This document shows, piece by piece, positions 47,810-57,143 of a stretch of DNA of 64,000 nucleotides. This stretch comes from Chlorokybus atmophyticus (taxonomy: Eukaryota > Streptophyta > Chlorokybophyceae > Chlorokybales > Chlorokybaceae). Position 1 is the stretch's first letter. Each line of letters starts with the position of its first letter. Position numbers and translations under genes: made by a program. Where the stretch lies: the NCBI GenBank assembly GCA_009103225.1, contig RHPI01000401.1, forward strand, positions 184,300 through 248,299. Reading direction: 5' to 3'. The notes below the pieces were generated by a model. That model saw nothing but the letters and a program-made list of their open reading frames with translations, was not told where the DNA came from and did no database searches.

Positions 47810-48710
47810 GTGACTTGCAGCTGCCTGCACCTGCGTCTGCCTTGGAGCCCGAGCCTGCGCCTGAAGATCAACCACACCTGTCCAACCAGCAGACAGCAGA
47901 ACAATCTTCTCCAGAGATGCCGGACTTTGGAGCCGCCGAGCAAGCTGATCATTCTAGCAACCAACAGCCTGAGCCTGAGCAGCCTCCAACCTTCAGTCGC
48001 GACCTTTGCCTCTGCTCCAAGTGCAAAGGCTTGGTAAGTTGCTTCGCTTGGCCTGCGCTGATGAACAAGTGACCATGCATGCACGTTGCTTACACACCCT
48101 TACTGTGTCGCAGATCATGCAGCCGCGCTTGGTCATCAATGCGCACTTAGCCAAAGACGAGGCGGCCAGACGGCTGAGGAGCATTCCCACTGTGCAACCC
48201 ACTTTGGACAGCTTTGATGCAGACAAGTTGCCTGATCTGCAGCAGACGTCTACAACTTACCTGGACAAGATAATCGAGATCTCATCCATCCTAGACGAAG
48301 CTGGAGTCTCGCAGGACTGCTTCAACAAACTGCTCCCTGTCCTCTTTAAAGGCGAAAGCTCCCTGATGGCTTTGGCTAAGAAGGGATTGTTCGATGAGAA
48401 GAGCGAAGGCTTCAAGCTGCCTACTACTTGCAAGAGCCTGATTGGCATGTTTGAGCGCATGGGGATGCCTTCAACACTGCATTATTCTGTCTGTGCCTGC
48501 GGCCACCTGTTCGACAAGCCCTATCCAAATGCTGAGCTCGTTGTGCAAGACGAAGACTCGGTGCGCTCCAGCTACCGGCAGCGCGAGAAGGAGCGCAAGG
48601 CCATGGCAAAAGAACAGTGCCCAGACTGCAGTCAGAAACGCAAGGAAGGCACGAGTTTCTACTACCTCCCTCTCAGGTCAAGGTTGCAGCTTATGTTGGG
48701 CGTGCCAACC

Positions 48711-49030
48711 ATCTGTCATCAATGGCTCCAGGCCTGGCTGCACCGGGAGCGGTGGCTTGACAAAGATCCAGCAATACCTCCTGCCAGTCAACATGAAGTC
48801 TGGGATGGAGCTCGTATGAGGGAGATCTCCGACTTCTTCAACCCCAAGAAGNACTGGCTGCCAGTCAGATGCGCGCCAACCATCTGTCATCAATGGCTCC
48901 AGGCCTGGCTGCACCGGGAGCGGTGGCTTGACAAAGATCCAGCAGTACCTCCCGGCAGTCAACATGAAGTCTGGGATGGAGCTCGTATGAGGGAGATCTC
49001 CGACTTCTTTAACCCCAAGAAGACCTACTG
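48711..49030 (+). repeat. Tandem duplication flanking an N in the transposase
   Basis: About 170 bp starting CCAACCATCTGTCATCAATG occur at about 48711-48851 and again from about 48882 to 49022, with a few substitutions, and a single N at 48852 between them. Only one copy is needed for the protein, so this is probably an allele or gap-filling artefact. Confidence 0.8.
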
Positions 49031-50952
49031 GCTGCCAGTCAGATGCGAGCACTGCCAGACAGTTCACAGACCAGGCCACCACTTCACTGAAGGCGACAGT
49101 GATGATGGGCCGCAGTGGAGGTTTCGGTGTCGCACCTGCGAGCAGGTCACCTGTCCTTTCAAGCATATGGCCTGCGGTGACCCGAGGAACCTCATCTTCA
49201 TTGGCCACTGGGACGGCTTCACCACAGCCAGCACCAGCCCCCGCAACACGCTGATGATCAACGTGGCCATCTTGAACGGAGGCAAGTTGTTGAGCGCGCA
49301 GACGTCTTCGCTTCTTCCTGTGGGTTTTGTGCCCAAAGATCAGCTTCCTAAGGGGGTTGACAACATGGACCCCTTTCTGAAGCCACCTATAGACGAGCTC
49401 GAATCACTGCTGCTTGAGGGCTTCACCTGCAATTATGCCCTCCCCACCTCTAAAGTTTGCCCTGACCTGCAGTCTCAAGCAGCCGGTGCTACCACGCGCT
49501 TGCGAGCGATGCTGCTCATCTAGGCTGGTGATCACCCAGCCCAGTGTCAGTTACTGAAGATGAAAGATGGTGGCATCTTGGGCTGCCGCAGATGCTGGTG
49601 TAAGGCCCAGCCCTACATGGAAGAAGCCCAAAGGCCTGTAAAGCGCAAGGCTGCTCCAGAGTCCGACGACGAGCAGGTGTCTGCTTGCAAGAAGGCTGTT
49701 TCCAAGTCCAGCAGCCAGGCAAAGTCTGCTAGCAGGAATAAGAAGCAGGCGGCTGAGAAGAAGAAGAAGAAGAAGAAGCAACCTGCCAGCAAGAAGCGTG
49801 CTGCTGCATCAACCAGCAATGGTCCAGCTGGTCCTAGCAACTCCCAAGCAGTGGAGCTCAACACCTACCAGAAGAAGGTCTACCGCTACGATCAGAACTT
49901 CATGCACTCAAGACATCCATGGCCCGAGAGAGAAGAACAGGAGACTCTGACCAACATTGATAAGCTGGAGACTGCTGCTACCCCTGCTATTGGAACACAA
50001 GTCAGCATGGAGACAGGTGTCACAGGCAGGAGCCAACTGTGGCGCCTCTACCATGCCTATGGCTTCAGCCCACTCAAGGACGTGGTGTACGACGTCATGC
50101 ACACCTTGTGTGAAGGTCTAGTGAAGGGCCTCTGCCATGCAGTTTTTGCAAAGGGAGCGCACGAAAGGGTGGTGGATGTTCCCTTGGTGGAGGCCAGGCT
50201 TAAGGACTTCACTGCAGCCTTGATCAAGGAAATGCGATCCGGGCGCTCTCCAAAGGGGATTACAGACAGGCTGGGCTGGTGGAAGGCAGAAGACTACCAG
50301 AAGTTTATGCAGGACTTTGCACCTTACGTGACAACGGGCTTGCTGACTTCGCACATGCGCGACGTCTTCATGTCCTTACACAAGCTCATCTGCCTGTTCT
50401 ATCGCCACTCCCGCTTCAATGGCTGGACCGAAGACACCCTCAGACTGGCAGACAGCTTACTGCGTTACTGGCGTATCAACTCAGAAGAATGCTTTGGCCA
50501 CAACTTGAGACCTCTAGAGCATGCTGCTGGAGCAGGTCATCTGCTGGACGATATCTTCCGCCACGGCAGCCATGATGTGTACTGGTGCTACGTCTTCGAG
50601 CGCGCTGTCTCAGATCACTTGGAGACCAGCACCAACAACAAAGAGTATGAGTTCAGCTACATACATCGACACGTACGCTTGTGGTACGAGCGGCTGCTTA
50701 CTGTCTTGCGCGAAGACCAGCGCACGGGCATGGTCTTTGCAACACGCGTTCAGCTGCAGTTGCGGTCTCATCGCGTGTCCAGCGGTGTTGGAGGTTTCTG
50801 GTACGAAGCACCCAGTCAAAGCAAGGCTTTGGAACTCTGGAAGAAGGCTGAGACGTGTCCACACCGGTCTGAGTCACAAGACATTCTTGCTCGAGGCATA
50901 CTTATTGGCCAGCTGCCAGGTCAACCCACACCACTAAGCTCAGCGGTTTGAG

Positions 50953-51970
50953 ATGGTCAGCAGGCACATCAGAGCAGATGCTAGGCATCTCGTGCAGAAT
51001 ACGGCTTACCACTACAAGGCTGTGCTGCTTAATGGGGAGATTCACAGGTTAGATTGCTTGCTATTGTTGTCCTCACACGTGCTGTTGTGCTTGCTGTCTG
51101 ACTGCTACCAAGCTTTGTGTTCTACTGTGCAGAACAGAGTCGCCCCTAGGCATTGATAACGTTGTAACAGACGACCACAGTTACATTGCTGTGAAGCAAG
51201 TATTTGTGCATATCTACAAGAAGAAGCCTCAAGTCTTCATTGCTGGTCGCCAATACGTCATGTACACAGACACAGCTGGTGCCTTGTACCGTGACCTTGA
51301 CACAAAGTCGGCCCTGGTGAAGGCTTTGAGCTCCGACGAAGTATGTATTCCAGCTGACAAACTTCTGCGAAAGTTCATGCTGCTGCCCAGTCGGCAGACC
51401 AAAGCTGGTTCCAAGGCTGACAGAGCTCCGCAACTAGCATATGATCTGCAGAACCCTGACCTGCATGTCAAGGCCGGCGATGTTGATGTCCCCATCTGGC
51501 CTAAAGTCGGCGAGGTGGTGCAAATACGCGATCAAGCCAAGTCCGTTTGGGACTTGAAGTTGCCCACAGAACCTGCCAACGAGTTCTGCATGGAGTTGCA
51601 GGAGCAACTCAACGACAGCAATGCACGCGCAACCCAGCAGCCACGTCGCAGTAAGAGAGCAAACACGCGCAAGGCACCTGCCGTGGATAAAGACTCACAA
51701 GAAGACGCCTGCGACGAGGATGATCCCGGACCTTGGTATGCTGTGGTTAGGAACATATCAGAGGAGGACAAGCAGGTTGAGGTCGATTACCTTACACGCA
51801 TCGCGCCCGGTGTCTGGAGGGTGAACGACAACCACACTGGCAAAGTTGTCGGGAGGCTTACCTTGTGCAAGCTCATGCATTGGGTCAAGCTTGATCATGA
51901 TACTTGGCGCGAGCAGGGCCGGTCCTACCCTCACATCAGCAAGTTTCGCAACTACCATGTGTACGCGTGA
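50953..51970 (+). CDS. C-terminal part of the CACTA transposase or a separate element protein
   Basis: Two exons fit: 50953-51047 and 51133-51970, joined by an 85-bp GT-AG intron. The first starts MVSRHIRADARHLVQNTAYH two bases after the upstream stop; the second reads GIDNVVTDDHSYIAVKQVFV and continues to a Trp-rich end (PGPWYAVVRNISEEDKQVEV, then WREQGRSYPHISKFRNYHVY). Plant CACTA transposases have a similar C-terminal module after the catalytic part, so this may be the same protein joined through a splice I could not define. An Arg/Lys-rich basic stretch (QQPRRSKRANTRKA) is a likely nuclear signal. Confidence 0.6.
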
Positions 51971-52244
51971 TTAAGGTGAGCTGTGCCTTGGCATGCAGTC
52001 TGGTATCAAGCAGAAAAGGGCTTGTATATATGTACAGCAGCATCACTGTAAGTCGCTCCTAAGCCACGCAATCTACACATAACTATCACCAAACTAGTGC
52101 GTGTTGCAGCGTGGAGGACCACCTCGTCGTCTCGTTGGAGGTTCAGCTTCTTGTCCGCCAGTGGACTCTGCTGAAGATCCATGCATGACCAGCAAGAAGC
52201 CCCTACCTCTACCTCTGTGCCCATGTCCACGTGGAGCAGAAGGC

Positions 52245-52669
52245 TGTTGAGAGTCATTCCTACATACGATCAGCATCGACCCTCCACATAGGAGTAGAAG
52301 GTCGTAAGGACGAGCACTAGGTCCGGACTTAGCAAGATGGCGTCGTCGGACCAGACTCCGGACTCCAGACAGGAGCTTTACTAACTGCTTCGTATCTCCG
52401 CGTATACTTACTCATATTAGGCGTGTGAGAGCTTGTTGGAAAGCTCTAGTTGTAAGAAAGACAACGCAGCTTAGAACGCGTCAAAAGGCTCAGTATAGCT
52501 TACGCAGTGCTTGCAAACGTAGACGTGTGTGTAACGGGCTGGTATAAGAACCAGCGGACAACTTGTAATAGATGAATGTGATGTGACTTGTGTATGCTCT
52601 GGTGGCGGTAGCTCTGTCTCTGTGTGTCTATGCTTGCCTCAACTACATGTGCATGCTAGTCCTTCAACA
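52245..52669 (+). repeat. Copia 5' LTR (425 bp)
   Basis: Begins TGTTGAGAGTCATTCCTACA and ends GTCCTTCAACA. Matches 56727-57143, with an extra 8 bp near 52360-52370. Confidence 0.93.
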
Positions 52670-52682
52670 GGTTATGGGCCCA
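52670..52682 (+). promoter_or_regulatory. Copia primer binding site for half-tRNA-iMet
   Basis: GGTTATGGGCCCA immediately follows the 5' LTR. It complements the conserved anticodon stem-loop of eukaryotic initiator tRNA-Met (loop with CAU), not the tRNA 3' end. Drosophila copia and yeast Ty5 prime from a cleaved initiator tRNA in the same way. Confidence 0.75.
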
Positions 52683-52712
52683 CACTACGCTTGAGGAGTG
52701 TGAGACTAGCTT

Positions 52713-55700
52713 GTGTGCATAGTAGTTCTACACTACGGTAGCTTGTTGGTAGCAGAGCCTTGGGTGTCAACTGCAAGAAAGGCAGGCTCGACAGAAATGG
52801 AGGCGACCTACGACAAGGGGCAGATTGCAAAGCTGGACACCGACAACTACAACACATGGTGCGTGGAGATGAAGGCCTTGCTCATCCACAAGAAGGTGTG
52901 GAAGTACGTTGATCCGAAGGCACCACCACCAACACCAGGAGCGAACACTGTGTGGTCAGAGCATTCAGCAGAAGCACACTCTTTGCTTGTGTTGAACAGC
53001 AAACCGCATCACTTTCCCATGCTCACTGCATGTGAAGATGGTAGACAAGCTTGGGAAAAGCTATCAGCCGTTTTCAGAGCCAAGAACAATGCCAGAAAGT
53101 TGCATCTACGCAAGCAGCTCAGCGCACTCAGGAAGGAGGCAGCAGAACCCATCACAAAGTATGTTGCGCGCGCGAGAGAGCTGTGGGCGGACCTCATCAA
53201 CGTCGGCCACAACATGGGGGAGACGGAGGTAGTGCTGGCCATTGTTGCAGGGCTACCAGCAGAGTACGAGGTCGTCGCAACCCTGCTGGAGACGTCATCA
53301 TCGGAGTTGACGTTGGACGATGTGCTACCGAAGCTGCTCACCGTGGAGCAGAGGGTTGTGAAGAAGGACGAGCAAGCTGATGCCGTCGCCTTCCACACCG
53401 GCAAGCACGCAAAGAAGAGCAACCATGAAAAGAAGTACAAGGGCAACAAGCCGGGCAATCCTCGTCACAAAGACCTCACATGCCACTGGTGTGGTTGGAA
53501 GGGGCACATTGTGAAGGACTGTAGGAAGAAACAACAGGGGCAACCTAGAGCAAGCACCAGCAACAGCGGCAACGAGCACCAACACAAGGAGAAACATGTC
53601 GCCTTCACTGCATCCAGTTCGAGGGCGGGCACAGCTTTCTGGGTGGTGGACTCTGGCTGCGATCGTCATCTCACACCAAACAAGGAGGTGATGGAGGGCT
53701 ACAGGAAGCTGACGTCCACAATCAAGGTGGCGGGCTTCGGTGGCGAAGTACTGGTGGCTGAGGGAGTTGGCAACGTACGACTCCAGTGCAAGGTTGGTAA
53801 CACACTACGCGAGGTGTTGTTACGCAACGTCCTGCATGTTCCTAAGGCTATTGCGAGTCTATTCTCTGTGAGGGTTGCGGAGCGCTTAGGCGCGGAGATC
53901 TTATTTCGGAAGGGTGGCTGCTCAGTCATCCTTGATGGGGTCGTGCACATGGTTGGAATCGCTGATCCGGGAGGGCTCTACCACGTGGAGCAGCCTCAAG
54001 ACAGAGACATTCAAGCCATGGTGGTGAAGGACAAGGAGTCGCCAACATTGTGGCATCGGAGGTTCGGGCATCTCAGCTACGTCAACCTCACTCGCCTTGT
54101 CGCTGAGAAGATGGTCAAGGGCATCTATCTCAGCACAGAAGAACTCAAGAATGCATCAGGTGCACTTTGTAAACCATGCCTAGTTGCAAAGCAGCATGCT
54201 ATGCCATTCCCATCATCCTCTTCTAGCAGTCAGCATCCTTGCGAGCTTGTGCACATGGATGTCTGTGGCCCTATGCGCATTGTGGCGAAGGGAGGGGCCA
54301 GGTACTTTGCTACGTTCCTCGACGACTACAGCAAGCTGTCCATCATCTTTCCATTGACGCTCAAGTCAGAAGTTGCTGGAGCTGTGCGCACAGTTGTGGC
54401 CTTGTTGGAGACCCAGTCTGGCAACAAGATGAAGGCAATGAGGAGTGATCGAGGAGGGGAATACATCAACAAGGAGTTGAAGGAGTTTTTCGCAAGCAAG
54501 GGCATACGCCACGAGACAACGGCACCCTACACCCCGCAGCAGAATGGAGCAGCTGAACGCCTCAACAGGACACTCTTGGAGCGTGTTCGAGCTATGCTCA
54601 ACGACACAAAGATGGAAGACAGTTTGTGGAAGGAGGCGGTACTCACTGCCAACTACATCCGCAACAGGTCTCCGGTGAGCTCAGAGCAGAAGACTCCGTG
54701 GGAGCACTTCTATGGAGCCACACCAGATGTGAGTGGTATGCGTGTGTTTGGATGCACGGCATATGCACTAGTGCCTAAACAGCTCAGGCACAAGCTGGAG
54801 CCGGTCAGCAAGAAGGGCATCTTCGTTGGCTATGAACCGGGTTCCAAGGCTTACAGGATCTTGCTCGAGGACACTCAGAAGATCATTGTGAGCAGAGAGG
54901 TGGTTTTCCACGAGGGATTATCACAACCAGAAGCAGGCTTCTTTCCTGAAGATGAAGCACAGCCGGAGCATCCTGAAACAGTGGAGGCTACAGGCAAGGC
55001 CATCATCGACGATAAGGGTGAGCAGGACTCCACTGTAGCAGACAAGCAGTCGCACCTGCAGCAGGAGCACGCAGCTCGGAGATACCCAGTGAGGGAGAGA
55101 AAGGCACCTGACTTCCTACACAAGGCACACGTCGCCAGTGTGCACAATGAGGAGCCAAGCACCTACGAGGAGGCATTGTTAGCACCAGATGCGGAGCAAT
55201 GGCAGCGTGCTATGGACGAGGAGATTGCGTCACTCCATGCCAACAACACTTGGTCACTGGAGCAGTTACCGCAAGGAGTGAAGACCATTCCAGTGAAATG
55301 GGTCTTCAAGGTGAAGCGTGATGGTCAGGGCAACATTGAGCGCTACAAGGCAAGACTGGTGGCAAAGGGCTTCTTGCAGCAGGAAGGTGTGGACTTCAAC
55401 GAAGTGTTTGCACCTGCAAGTAAGCATACCACCTTCCGTGCACTGCTAGCTATGGTTGCTGCTGAAGACCTAGAGCTGCATCACCTGGATGTGAAGACTG
55501 CCTTCCTCTACGGAGAGCTGGAGGAGGAGATCTTCATCGAGCAACCACCTGGATATGAAGAAGGGGAGAGAGGCACAGCGTGCAAGCTGATCAAGGCACT
55601 GTACGGGCTGCGACAGGCACCGCGTATGTGGCACATCAAGCTCACCAAGGAGCTGGAGGCACTTGGCTTCACCGCATCCTCTGCAGACCCTGGGCTCTTC

Positions 55701-56684
55701 ATCCATGCAGACAACAAGGTCTGGCTGCTCGTGTATGTTGATGATATCATCATCACCGCCAGGCAGGTGCACCACCTGCAGGAGACGAAACTTGCTCTAC
55801 AGCAAGCATTCTCAGTTCGTGATCTTGGAGAGGCCAAGTGGTTCCTTGGCATGGTGATTGAGCGCGACAGGGCGGCTCGCACAATCAAGATCAGTCAGGA
55901 GCAGATGGTGAGAAGACTCGTCACCAAGTTTGGGCTCACTGAAGCGAAGACCAAGACCACACCGTTGGCACTTGGCACTGCCCTCATCAAGGCAAAGGAT
56001 GAGGAGGTACTCGACAAGGCTCAGTATCCATATGGTGAGCTGGTAGGCAGCATGCTCTATCTGGCAGTGTGCACACGTCCCGATGTTGCACATGCTGTGG
56101 GAGTACTTGCTCGCTACATGTCTGCACCGAGCATGGAGCACTGGAGAGCAGCAAAGGGAGTACTACGCTATGTTGCTGGGAGCGCAACAGTTGGCATCAA
56201 GTTTGGGAGCGGGAGCACTGAGTTGGAGGGCTACTGCGACTCGGACTTTGCTGGTGACCTCAACAGCAGGAGGTCCACTACAGGCTATGTCTTCAAGCTG
56301 AACGGAGGCGTGGTGAGCTGGAACAGCAGGCTGCAGCCAACAACAGCAGCATCTACATCAGAGGCTGAGTACATGGCAGCGGCAGCAGCAGTGAAGGAGG
56401 CACTCTGGCTTCGCAAGCTCATGGCAGACTTGGAGCACCCCATGGCGTGCATCGTCATCAACTGTGACAACCAAGGAGCCATCAAGTTGTTGAAGCACCC
56501 TATCGCCTCGGCAAGGACGAAGCACATTGATGTCATGCATCACTTTGTGCGTGACAGAGTCACAAGGAAGGAGGTGGAGTTCCAGTACTGCAACACCGAG
56601 GGCATGCTGGCGGACTTCATGACAAAGCCATTGTCACCGCTCAAGTTCAAGACTTGTTGCGCAGGACTTGGCATCTGTGTTTGA
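52713..56684 (+). CDS. gag-pol: Copia gag-pol polyprotein, intact
   Basis: 1,323-aa frame; the likely functional Met is at 52798 (MEATYDKGQ), after a weak N-terminal extension. Domains in order: UBN2-type gag (LDTDNYNTWCVEMKALL), CCHC knuckle (CHWCGWKGHIVKDC, about 257), protease (WVVDSGCDRHLT, about 310), GAG-pre-integrase (LWHRRFGHLSYVNL), integrase core (HMDVCGPM about 514, then SDRGGEY and PYTPQQNGAAERLNR), reverse transcriptase (KARLVAKGFLQQEGVDF, LDVKTAFLYGEL, and catalytic YVDDII near 1008) and RNase H (YCDSDFAGD, then SEAEYMAA and TKHIDVMHHFVRD). The order integrase before RT defines Ty1/copia. No stop or frameshift is seen, so this copy could be active. Confidence 0.95.
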   Translation: MCIVVLHYGSLLVAEPWVSTARKAGSTEMEATYDKGQIAKLDTDNYNTWCVEMKALLIHKKVWKYVDPKAPPPTPGANTVWSEHSAEAHSLLVLNSKPHHFPMLTACEDGRQAWEKLSAVFRAKNNARKLHLRKQLSALRKEAAEPITKYVARARELWADLINVGHNMGETEVVLAIVAGLPAEYEVVATLLETSSSELTLDDVLPKLLTVEQRVVKKDEQADAVAFHTGKHAKKSNHEKKYKGNKPGNPRHKDLTCHWCGWKGHIVKDCRKKQQGQPRASTSNSGNEHQHKEKHVAFTASSSRAGTAFWVVDSGCDRHLTPNKEVMEGYRKLTSTIKVAGFGGEVLVAEGVGNVRLQCKVGNTLREVLLRNVLHVPKAIASLFSVRVAERLGAEILFRKGGCSVILDGVVHMVGIADPGGLYHVEQPQDRDIQAMVVKDKESPTLWHRRFGHLSYVNLTRLVAEKMVKGIYLSTEELKNASGALCKPCLVAKQHAMPFPSSSSSSQHPCELVHMDVCGPMRIVAKGGARYFATFLDDYSKLSIIFPLTLKSEVAGAVRTVVALLETQSGNKMKAMRSDRGGEYINKELKEFFASKGIRHETTAPYTPQQNGAAERLNRTLLERVRAMLNDTKMEDSLWKEAVLTANYIRNRSPVSSEQKTPWEHFYGATPDVSGMRVFGCTAYALVPKQLRHKLEPVSKKGIFVGYEPGSKAYRILLEDTQKIIVSREVVFHEGLSQPEAGFFPEDEAQPEHPETVEATGKAIIDDKGEQDSTVADKQSHLQQEHAARRYPVRERKAPDFLHKAHVASVHNEEPSTYEEALLAPDAEQWQRAMDEEIASLHANNTWSLEQLPQGVKTIPVKWVFKVKRDGQGNIERYKARLVAKGFLQQEGVDFNEVFAPASKHTTFRALLAMVAAEDLELHHLDVKTAFLYGELEEEIFIEQPPGYEEGERGTACKLIKALYGLRQAPRMWHIKLTKELEALGFTASSADPGLFIHADNKVWLLVYVDDIIITARQVHHLQETKLALQQAFSVRDLGEAKWFLGMVIERDRAARTIKISQEQMVRRLVTKFGLTEAKTKTTPLALGTALIKAKDEEVLDKAQYPYGELVGSMLYLAVCTRPDVAHAVGVLARYMSAPSMEHWRAAKGVLRYVAGSATVGIKFGSGSTELEGYCDSDFAGDLNSRRSTTGYVFKLNGGVVSWNSRLQPTTAASTSEAEYMAAAAAVKEALWLRKLMADLEHPMACIVINCDNQGAIKLLKHPIASARTKHIDVMHHFVRDRVTRKEVEFQYCNTEGMLADFMTKPLSPLKFKTCCAGLGICV

Positions 56685-56726
56685 CTACAAGAGCAAGCGT
56701 TGGAGGTCAAGCTGCTCGCGTGGGAG

Positions 56727-57143
56727 TGTTGAGAGTATTCCTACATACGATCAGCATCGACCCTCCACACAGGAGTAGAAGGTCGTAAGGACGAGCGCTA
56801 GGTCCGGACTTAGCAAGATGGCGTCGTCGGACCAGACTCCAGACTGGAGCCTTACTAACTGCTTCGTATCTCCGCGTATACTTACTCATATTAGGCGTGT
56901 AAGAGCTTGTTGGAAAGCTCTGGTTGTAAGAAAGACAACGCAGCTTAGAGCGCGTCAAAAGGCTGAGTATAGCTTACGCAGTGCCTGCAAACGTAGACGT
57001 GTGTGTAATTGGCTGGTATAAGAACCAGCGGACAACTTGTAATAGATGAATGTGATGTGACTTGTGTATGCTCTGGTGGCGGTAGCTCTGTCTCTGTGCA
57101 TCCATGCTTGCCTCAGCTACATGTGCATGCTAGTCCTTCAACA
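56727..57143 (+). repeat. Copia 3' LTR (417 bp)
   Basis: Begins TGTTGAGAGTATTCCTACAT and ends GTCCTTCAACA. The upstream polypurine tract is weak (GTGGGAG). Confidence 0.93.

Larger units (their letters stand above)
47190..50951 (+). pseudogene. CACTA transposase (Transposase_21/TNP2-like), interrupted
   Basis: Cuts and joins the element ends. Exon 1 begins with MAGRIVQQSAVLREREQ (47190-47393), is split by the hairpin-TIR element, and resumes in frame at 47815-48033; an 80-bp GT-AG intron leads to 48114. Cysteine motifs follow (CACGHLF, then CPDCSQKRK), then CEHCQTVHRPGHHF and CRTCEQVTCPFKH. The TNP2-like core is recognisable: LEGFTCNYALPTSKVC, then DHPAQCQLLKMKDGGILGCRRC-type residues and YDVMHTLCEGLVKGL, followed by DUF4218-like sequence (MSLHKLICLFYRHSRFNG and YCYVF-type region). 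Defects: an in-frame TAG at 49521-49523 inside the conserved core, and a 170-bp duplication around an N at 48852. A Lys/Ser-rich segment near 49.7 kb looks like a nuclear localisation region. Confidence 0.8.
52245..57143 (+). mobile_element. Full-length Ty1/copia LTR retrotransposon
   Basis: LTRs lie at 52245-52669 and 56727-57143, both starting TGTTGAGAGT and ending CCTTCAACA. They differ by an 8-bp indel near 52360 and scattered substitutions. The primer site directly after the left LTR (52670-52682) is GGTTATGGGCCCA, complementary to the anticodon arm of initiator tRNA-Met. One uninterrupted 1,323-codon gag-pol frame fills the interior. No 5-bp target duplication is visible (AAGGC left, TCCTC right). 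It lies in the last exon of the CACTA BED-like gene, on the opposite strand. Confidence 0.94.

Noticed and set aside
49521-49523. TAG as a sense codon (alternative code as in some ulvophytes)
   Set aside because: HemC, PSB33, XRN, DAPB and the 6910 gene all end at TAG exactly where their conserved C termini end.
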